A stretch of 64,000 bases of DNA from Notamacropus eugenii (lineage: Eukaryota; Chordata; Mammalia; Diprotodontia; Macropodidae): positions 387,921,342-387,985,341 of the forward strand of contig NC_092877.1 in the NCBI RefSeq assembly GCF_028372415.1. Reading direction: 5' to 3'. Within the stretch, counting starts at the first letter, position 1. Each line of letters begins with the position of its first letter. Under the pieces are notes generated by a model that saw only the letters and a list, made by a program, of their open reading frames with translations, had not been told where the DNA came from and made no database searches. The translations under genes and the position numbers were made by a program. Below are positions 47,701-56,600 of the stretch, piece after piece.

Positions 47701-50700
47701 TGGGTCATGAACCACATGAGGCCAGTGAGCTGGATTCCTCTGATAGGCTGCTGCCCACCATCTGGTCCCCCCACCTGCTCCAAGGAGTGAGTCTCCCTAA
47801 CCCTTTCCGAAGGGCATCAGGGTGTCTGGCTGGGCCCGTCAGCCAGCAGGTGAGGAAGAGGAGCGTGGTTCTACCTTATGGTTAAAGGGGGCCTGGCTGA
47901 GGACTCCCTGGAAAAGAGGCATCACCCTCATCAGCACAGATCAAGCTTTGGGAGGATCTGGTCTCTGCCCTTGCTATCACATCCTCAGCAATTCGGGCTG
48001 CATCCTCCACAGTGCCCTGCACACACAAGGATGCGCGCCAAGGGCTCCTGGCCTGGCCTTGCCAATAAAGGCTGGGCTGGGTAGGCAGATAAGCTCCAGC
48101 CCAGGAAGGGGATGCCTGTGTGCCCCTCAGTGGTGCCTCAGTGATCCTGGACAGGGAACAGATTCCCCCACCCTGACCTCTTGACAAGACACATTTACTT
48201 GCTCAGAGGGGGAAGCATCCTTAAGGCAGATATGGGGCAGTAAAGCATGGTGGGTAGAGCACACAGCTCTGGACTTTGGTCTCGTTCCTTTGAGTTGGGG
48301 CCTGCCCTGTCCACATTTCACCTGGTTAATAAGTCACCTGGAGCCCAGACAATGTCTGTCTTTGTGGTCCTTGGATCAGGGTTTTGTTCCAGATGAGCTG
48401 GTCTAGCCCTCCTCCCCTCTCCTCCTCTTTCCACTCCCCCTCCTTCTCCCCCTGCTTCCTCCTCCCCCTTTTCCCTCCCTTCCCTCTTCCCCTTCCCCAT
48501 CCCCCCTCCTCCTATTCTTTCCTGTCCCTGGGGGTTTGCAAGGGGTAAGAAAACTGAGTCTTGGGTCACCTCCTATCAGCTTCCTTGTGTGGGAGGGTCC
48601 TGGCTGACTCAGGGGCTCCTGTCACTTAACCCTCCCCACCTTCCTTCATCTTCTCTGAGCGATGGGTCTGCTAGGGGCCCAGAAGGTGCTGAGGGGGCCC
48701 AAGGTGGTTCAGAGACACGAGGTCACAACCATGGCAGCTTTAGACAGGAGCTCAGCTGCAGATCTCCCTGAAATGAGAGTCAGAGGTCTCCCGATGAGCG
48801 GTGCATATGGAGCAGCCTTGAACCCGGGTCCAGCCTGGCTGCCAGGCCCCTGAGGCCTGTCTTGCAGGCAGGAGCAGGAGAGCCTTGGGTTCAGTCCTTG
48901 CTCTGTCAGTGAGTGCTGTGACCTCAAACAGGTCCCTGACCTTGCTGGGCCTCCACTGGCTCACCAGTGAAATGGGGATGATGGCCCTGGACCTATCTGC
49001 CCCCAGGGCCTTGTCCTTGGCCACAAGTTATCTTGGCTGCCTGGCTTCCTGGCATGCCCTGGGGTTGGTGCAGATGAAATGAGGTTCTCAGGCAAATCAG
49101 GGTAGCACCAAGTGCCCCCTCGGGCCTTCTTGCCCTCTGGGGAATGTTCTGCTAGGCTAGGAAAGGCAAGCTGGCCTTGGGGGCCCCTCTCCCCAAGTGT
49201 CCTTGCCCCCACAAACCAATCTGGCAGACTCCCTAACCTCAGCCCCTCTTCCCATCTCACTGTCTGTTCTCTCTCTACAGTGTTCATCTGTAGTTTCATG
49301 GTGGCAGCCCCCATTTTTGGGTACCTGGGTGACCGCTTTAACAGGAAGGTCATCCTGAGCTGTGGCATCTTCTTCTGGTCTGCGGTTACCTTCTCCAGCT
49401 CCTTCATTACACAGCAGGTGAGGCCTGGGCAGGGACGGGGTCAAGCATCCTGGCCCTCACATCACAATGCCTGGGGCCCAGCAGAATAAGAGTTGGCCCT
49501 CCTCCAAAGGACAGCCCCCCATGTGCCCCTTCTCCAGGAAGGGCCCTGTTCTGTGCCTGAGAGTCCAGGAGGATGGGATGTGTGTGCCTAGGTGTGCTTG
49601 GATGTATGTGTACATGTGTGTGCCTGGATATGTTCATGTGTGCATGAGTGTGCTTGGATGTACTCCATGTGTGAGTGCATGTGTGCCTGGGCACGTGTGC
49701 ACGGGGTAGAGGGAGCCTTTGGGGGAGGCCCTGGCAGGCTCCATGGCTCTTTCTGCACCCTGTCAGGGTTCCCTGCTTTGAGCCCAGGCCCCTGCTGCCC
49801 CAAGGGCTGGGCCTTAGGCCCCCTTTTGCAAAGAGGAGATGAGGGTCACTAAGAGAATTGCCAACAGGCCAGAAGCAGAGCTGAAATTTAAATATAGATG
49901 CCCTCCCCACCTCCCATGCTTCCTCCCCCTACAAGGGCAGGGCTTAGCTACTAGAGGAGAAGGAGGCAGGAAGGTTGGGATTGGCCCTTGGTGGGGGCAG
50001 GCCAAGATGGGAGGTCGGGGTCCCCCCTCCCTGGGATTCCCCTGCCAAGTCAAGAGGGGAATTCCCAGCTCACTGGGAGCATGAGTTGAGGGCCCTCACA
50101 GAAAGAAAAGCTGGGAGTCTTAAGAGCTTCCCTTAGGCAAGGACTAGAGGTGGGGAACTGGAGGCAGAATTTTACTGGGAGGTAAATCAGGACAGGTGAC
50201 TTTTCCTCACTCTGTGTTGCCTTATCAGCAGTAGTGAACTCCCTGTCACTGGCTGTTACTGGTCACAGCAGTGTGCTGGCAGAGGCTAGGCTGCTCCCTC
50301 AGGTCCCTCCCCATTCCCATCTCTGGTTATATGATTTTCTAAGCCCCCGGCTAGACCTGGCTGCAGCTCCTCTGGGTGGAACCAGGCAGCTGCCGTCCAT
50401 ACTGGCTTCATTTGCCCTCTGCCACTCAGGCTCCCAGGGTCCAGGCTGGCTCCTGGCTTGGCCCAAGGCCTGGGTCCAGTGAGGGGGTCATGGTGTGTGA
50501 GGCCCCAGTATGGGAGGGAACGGCGGACCAGAAGCAGGGAGGATGGAGGGAGCACACATCTTAGAGAGAATCCAAAGTAGAGAGGAGATGGGGGAGAGGG
50601 AGAAGAGGAGGAAGGAGGTGGGCTGGGCCAGGGCCCCAGAGCCACCACCATCTGCCTCAAAGGGTCTGGCCCACGTCCATCACAGCTGGCAGACCCAGCC

Positions 50701-53592
50701 CTCCTCCCTTGGGCCCAGTTGGACAAGGCCCCTCTTCTGGGATTGGGCAAAGCAGCTCCTTTGTGAGCCCAGAGGGGTTGCATGGCCCTGGCGCCTGGGC
50801 CTGGCCCTTCTGGGCCAGGGATCGGTGTGGCTCTTCACAGAGGGATGCTGCAAGCCCCGCCCCTCCAATCAGTGCCACTTAGAGCCCAGCTCTGGGCATG
50901 TGTTCCTGAGTCTATGAAAAAGCAAGCTAGGATGGACTTCTGTGGCATTCAAGGTTCCACTGTCATCTCTCTCCCCCTCCTGCTTCCCTGAGTTCCCCCT
51001 TCATTCCAGTCATGCCAGGTCCCTCCTGCCCAGATCATTGTGACCTCTGGGCCTCACTGGGCTGCCTCACACAGTGCTCTCTGCCTGTCAGCCCTCTCCT
51101 CCTTCTCCCCCTTCCTCCTCCTCTTCCTTTCCCTCCTCCTCCTCCTGGAGCAGTTCCCAGGAAGGGGAGCTCACTACTTCGAGACCACCCATCTCCCTTT
51201 GCTGAGAGTTCAGTTAAGTAAAGAGGTGTCCCTCCATGAGCCGAAATGGTCTATGGGGTCCTTCTTCATGGGGCCAGGTAGAATAACCCTAGTCTTCCTT
51301 CCCTGCAAGTCTCCCCAGACACCCCAAGACACCTGTCCACCCCACAGGCACCTCCTTTGCCCTGCCCCCTTTCCTCCAGTGTATTTTGTGCCATCCTGAG
51401 CAGAGTTCAGACCAATGCCACCCATTTTTAGAAAACCTAACAGTTTACACATCACTTGGCTCCCACACGGCATCTCGCGAGGGTGGGAGGGTGATGGTGA
51501 CGTCAGTCCTTTGGGGAGCTGTGACCTCTGAGGGGGAGCTCTGCCCACTGACAAAGATGGCGGCCCTGGGGGCCTTGAGGAGGTGCTGGGGCATGGGGGA
51601 CCCCCATGGTCAGGCTGCAGCCCGGGGGGTCAATTCTTCACACTGTGGCCGCCGTCCCCCCCATCACCAGACTATTGCAGTATCTGGGGGGGAGGGGTGG
51701 CCGCAACTCTCCCACCTCCCTACAACTGCCACAGGGACTTTGCAAAATCCCACATTTCTCTCCAGCTCAGGCTAGTGGCTCCCTGTTACCCTTAGGGGCA
51801 AACCCCAGTTCCTCAGTTTGCCATTGGAAGCCCTTTCCTTTCCAACTCCCATCCCACATTGGAGCACTTCAGCCAAACTGAACCGGTGTTAGACTCTCCC
51901 TCCACCCTGGACAGGCTCCTACTGGGAATGCTGTCCTCCCTTTCCCTTCCTTAGAATCTCTCCCCCTGCCCAGTCTTGGCCAAGTTTAAATGCCAGGGCA
52001 GAGGCCGTCCGGTTCTTGTACTTGGTGCCCAGTCTGGTCCCCAGCCCATAGGAGAAGCTGTCTACTAGACCCCAGAGCCTTGAACTCAAAGCAAGCTGGG
52101 ATTAATGCCCTCCCAGACTCAACCCAAAGGGCTCCTTCCTTCCTCCCTTCCTTCTTTCCTTCCTTCCTTCCTTCCTTCCTTCCTTCCTTCCTTCCTTCCT
52201 TCCTTCCTTCCTTCCTTCCACCAACATCGACTTTGGGGACAGAATTGTGCTGAAGCAGGAACAGAAATTCCCTGCTGGGTGTTACCCCTCATTAGGGGTG
52301 GGGATGAAGGAACAGTGGGCAGGACCAAGAGGAGATATTCAGGGGACAAATGGTGTGGTTGAGGCTGGGTATAGGGCCCAGGGAAGCCAGACTGTCATAG
52401 AAGAATCAAGACACAAGAGAGGGCTTGGCAGGAACAGCAGGGGGAGTGTGGGGGAGGTGGGTATCAGAAAGCAGAGTCTCCATGGTCCAGATGGATCCTT
52501 TGCTAGGAGGTGCCCAGTCTGGGTGGAGGAGACGAGGGCGTTGAGAGGTGTTCTCTGAGAATGACTTTCCAGGACACACTTCACAGAAAGCCCATACCAG
52601 CTGGGAGGGACCTGCAGAGCTGGGGGCCCTGGGACAAGGGGGAGGCTTTCAGGTTTGCAGACCCCTCTCCATGTGGTATCTGAGAGGGAGTAGCTCTCAC
52701 TCTCCCTTTATACAGATGAGGAAACTGAGGCAGACGGGTGAAGTGACTTGCCAAGGTCCCACAGCTAGTGAGTGAAGCCCCATGCTCTAGGCTGTGTGGA
52801 CACCCTAGGGACATGGATCTCACTAGCAGTGGCAGAATGGTCTGCCTGTTTGTCCTTAGTCCTTGAGGAGGACAAATGTGTGAATCAGCTCGAAGGGAGC
52901 AGACTGCACCAAGACATCAGCCTCACTCCCTTCTCCAGTCGTAGGTGATCCCAGAGGACTTCTGACCCCTCCTGGGTTTGCAGACTGAGCCAGAAGGGAG
53001 AACAAGGCAGGTGGCCCCACAGGAGAGTGTGGGGGGGAAGGGAGAGAGGGGTGTGGTGGCCATGTTGGAGGATGATGGGGAGCTGGTAGGCATGGTGTGG
53101 GGAGGAAGAAGGGGGCCCCTGGAGCTGGCAGGGGTGCTGCATCTGCCCAGATGGTGGATCTTAGGGGATGTGGAGGCTTCCCCCAATGCCTGCAGCAAGG
53201 AGCCCAGGCCTCAACCGGCCTTCAGCTAAGGCAGACCCTGGGCCAGGAGCAGGAGCTGGGGTGGGGGGGGAGGGGTCGGGGGGTGCTCCGTGTTGTGGTG
53301 GGGGGAAAATCTCTTCTCCCTGAGTTGTCTGGCCTGCAGAGCATTCCCCCATCAGCACTGAGGCCTCCTCTCCAGCGCAGACCCCCTCCCTTTCTTGATG
53401 TGGAGGAGGGCCCCTTCCTGGGCCGCTGACTCCACGAGGGCCCCCACCAGGACCCCCTAGTTGGTATCACCTGACACCCCTGGCTGGAGCCCAGGGCATG
53501 CTTGGGCAGATTAGGGGCTGCCCAGGACATGATCTCCTTGCATCAGTCACTCCTAAGCTCATTAGAACCAGAGCAGGGAGGCACGAGGTGCT

Positions 53593-53684
<92 letters not shown>

Positions 53685-56600
53685 CTCTGTCTCTCCTCTT
53701 TGTCTCTCCCCTCTCTTTGTCTCTCTGTTTCTGTCTGTCTGTCTGTCTGTCTGTCTCTGTCTCTCTTTCTCCATATCTCTCCCCTCTCTGTCTCTCTCCT
53801 CTGTTTCTCTCTGTCTCTGTCTCTCCCCTCTGTCTTTTTCTCCCCTCTCTCTGTCTCTCTGTCTCTGTCTTTCTCTCTGTCTCTCTTTCTCTATGTCTTT
53901 CCCCCCTCCTCTGTCTCTCCCCCCTCTCTCTGTCTCTGTGTCTCTCCTCTGTTTCTCTGTACTTCTTTGTGTCTCTGTCTTTCTCTCCCTGTTCTCTGTC
54001 TGTCTCTGTCTCTTGCTGCCTCTTTCTGTCTCTGTATCTCTCTGTCTTTCTGTCTCTCTCTCTCCCCTCTGTCTCTCCTCTCTGTTTCTTTCTGTCTCTC
54101 TTTCTCTCCCCCCTCCTTCTCCCCTCTATTCATCTCTCTGTCTCTCTCTCTCACTCTCCCTCCTCTCTGTCTCCCTCCCTTCTGTCCCTCTGTCTCTTCT
54201 CTCTGTCTCTCTCTGTGTCCCTCCTCTCTGTCTCCCTGTTTCTCTCCCTCCCCCCTTTGTCTCTTCTGTCTCTCCCTTGTCTGTCCCCCCTCCATTTCTC
54301 TTGCCTCTTTTGCCCTTCCCCCTCCCTCCCTAGCCTGCAGCTCACTAACCAGCCTCCCTCATCAAACCCACTGCTATCTGTTTCATTGCAAGGACAAAGA
54401 TCTAATTAGGTCTTTCTTTCCTCTCCACAGATTTGGGTCAATTATCAGTAGCTGAAGGGTGGATGAACCACTTGGTAGTTTGTTGATAACATAATAAATT
54501 AGGCTAAGAGCTGCCTGGTGCAAGTGAGCCCAGGATGCTACCCCAAAGCCCCAGTACCAAGGCTGGGACTGTGGGTGGGCATGTGAGCTAGACTGGCACA
54601 GGACACTTGGCAAGGACCAGTGTGAGGGGGGAGGAGTTACATAGAGTTCTCCCTATTTGAGGAATGGAGTGGCGAGTGTCTCACTGTTTCAGTTCAGCAG
54701 GTGAGCAGCCAAGCCCACATCCCACTCTTAGACATCAAGGTAGCACAGTGGACAGAGTGCTAGGTCTGTGTTCTAATCCAGCTTCAGATACTAACTAGCT
54801 AGCAAGTCTGCCTCGGTTTCCTCAAAATGTAAAAAAAAATCTCCCTGCCAGGTAGTTGTAAGGATCATGTGAGGTCGGCCCAGTTCCCAGCACATAGTAG
54901 GTGCTTGCACCCTCTTCTATCCTGGGTCTCTCATAGAACTTGGCCAGAAGAGGGACTCCTGGGGGAGGATAAATCAGGCACAACCTCCCCCCTGCGAGCC
55001 CCTCCTTGATCCCCTGAGCCTGCGGCAGTGACGACAAGGAGAAGGGCGGCTCTGGCACCCCCCTGGCATGGAACAGACCTGGCAGGGCTTGGGAAGTGGG
55101 AGGGAAGCTTCATGGAGGACTGAGGGGCTCTTCTCCAGCCTCAGTTCTCAGATATAGCCTTCAAGTCTGGCATTGGGGGCCAGGCTGGAGAGCAGGAGGC
55201 TGGGGGAAGGGGCCCTCACTGCTGCTCCCCAGGAGCTGGGTCAGGCCAATCTCACTGGCCATATCTTTGCTCTGTAAGCATCACCTAGGGGTGTGAGGGA
55301 GCCTTTGGCCAGTTCACATGCAGTCTTGGGTCAGGTCCCTCTGGGAGGCCCCAGAGGATCCTGGGGGTCAACAGAACCCCTGCCTCTTGCTGGGGCTCTG
55401 GCCAGGCCCACAGTGGCCCAGGTGCCCAAACATCTCTCCTGATGGCCTTTCCCCTGTCTGTCCCTGCAGTATTTCTGGCTCCTGGTTCTCTCCAGAGGCT
55501 TGGTCGGAATTGGAGAAGCCAGCTACTCCACCATCGCGCCCACTATCATCGGCGACCTCTTCAACAAGAATACACGGACCCTCATGTTGTCTATTTTCTA
55601 CTTTGCCATCCCCCTAGGGAGGTAGGAAGGCCCCCTCCCCTGCTGGGCTCTGGCTGAAGCAGGCCATGTGCCACTGCAGCCTGGGGGAGGGGGCCCTGAG
55701 AATGGCCCAAGTGGCCAGACAGTGACCCCGAACTGCATCATGCTTTTCATTTGCCAAGGATGATGGGCAGCTTGGGAAGGGAAGGTCCCACAGACCTAAT
55801 TCAGGGACCTGCCTCCCGACTTCACCTCCCTGGGGACAGTGGCTGCCCAGGGTCCCTTTTCTCCCAAAAGGCTCCAGGGGGAGGATTTGGAAACAACTCT
55901 CCATAGAGAAGGGACCAGGCACATTCTTTTGACTGTACATTTGGGGTCAGAACAGGCCCCTGCTCTCCTTCCAGTGCCCCCGAGGGCATCTTATGTTCAG
56001 CGTCTGTGAGCTTCGGGTGGGGAAGGACTCTTCTTGGTTGTGAACTAGTGTCTCCCATCCCCTACCCCCCACCTCCCTCCTCCCACCTTCCTCCTCCTTC
56101 CTCTCATCCCATCCTCTCCTATCATCCCCCGCCACATCTCGTTTTTCAGTGGTCTGGGCTACATCACTGGGTCAAGTGTGAAGCAGGTGGCTGGCGACTG
56201 GCATTGGGCCTTGAGGGTAAGTGGCCTCCTCTCCTCCCTCCTGTGGCCTGGTTGCTGCTTCCATACTTTCTACCTGTCCCTGCTGACCCTCAGGACGCTT
56301 CTGGGATGTAGTGGTTATTTAGGCTATTTTACAGATGAGGAAACTGAGGCCCAGAGGCCCAGCTCTCCTGAGCCCGGCCCAGGGCTCTCCCGTTGAGTCC
56401 CCCCTGCAGTTGGGAGAGCAAGCTGAGGGACTGCAACTGTGGAGACTCCATTCCTTGGACCCCACCCCTGGCCTGACCCCAGCCTAGGTCTGTGGCCACT
56501 CCTGGGCCTCTGGATTCGAGGGGAGAGTCCAAGCCAGCAGATGCCTCTCTGAAGCCTGTGTGGCTGAGCAGGAGCTGGCCAGTGTGCAGCTCTGGCGAGG

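Larger units (their letters stand above)
38603..49280 (+). other. SPNS2: SPNS2 intron 2
   Basis: A 10.7-kb intron. It holds MIR fragments, an ATTAGCTAAT palindrome at 40.48 kb, a CR1/L3 fossil at 42.4-43.3 kb, a 62-bp minisatellite at 44.0 kb, a (TA)n at 44.8 kb, and pyrimidine tracts at 46.8 and 48.4 kb. The region 40.5-42.4 kb has no assignment apart from a pyrimidine run near 41,318-41,366. No other gene was seen. Confidence 0.94.
49418..55469 (+). other. SPNS2: SPNS2 intron 3
   Basis: A 6.1-kb intron with a GT-rich patch at 49.6 kb, a purine-rich patch at 50,561-50,620, a (TTCC)n at 52.1 kb, MIR and MAR1 pieces at 52.7-53.0 kb, a long pyrimidine tract at 53.6-54.3 kb and a SINE at 54.7 kb. 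The region 49.8-52.1 kb is otherwise unassigned. Confidence 0.95.

Noticed and set aside
53498-54455. Ser/Leu-rich open frames of about 300 codons and a minus Glu/Arg-rich frame
   Set aside because: Translations of the CT pyrimidine tract; no stop codons can arise from CT repeats.
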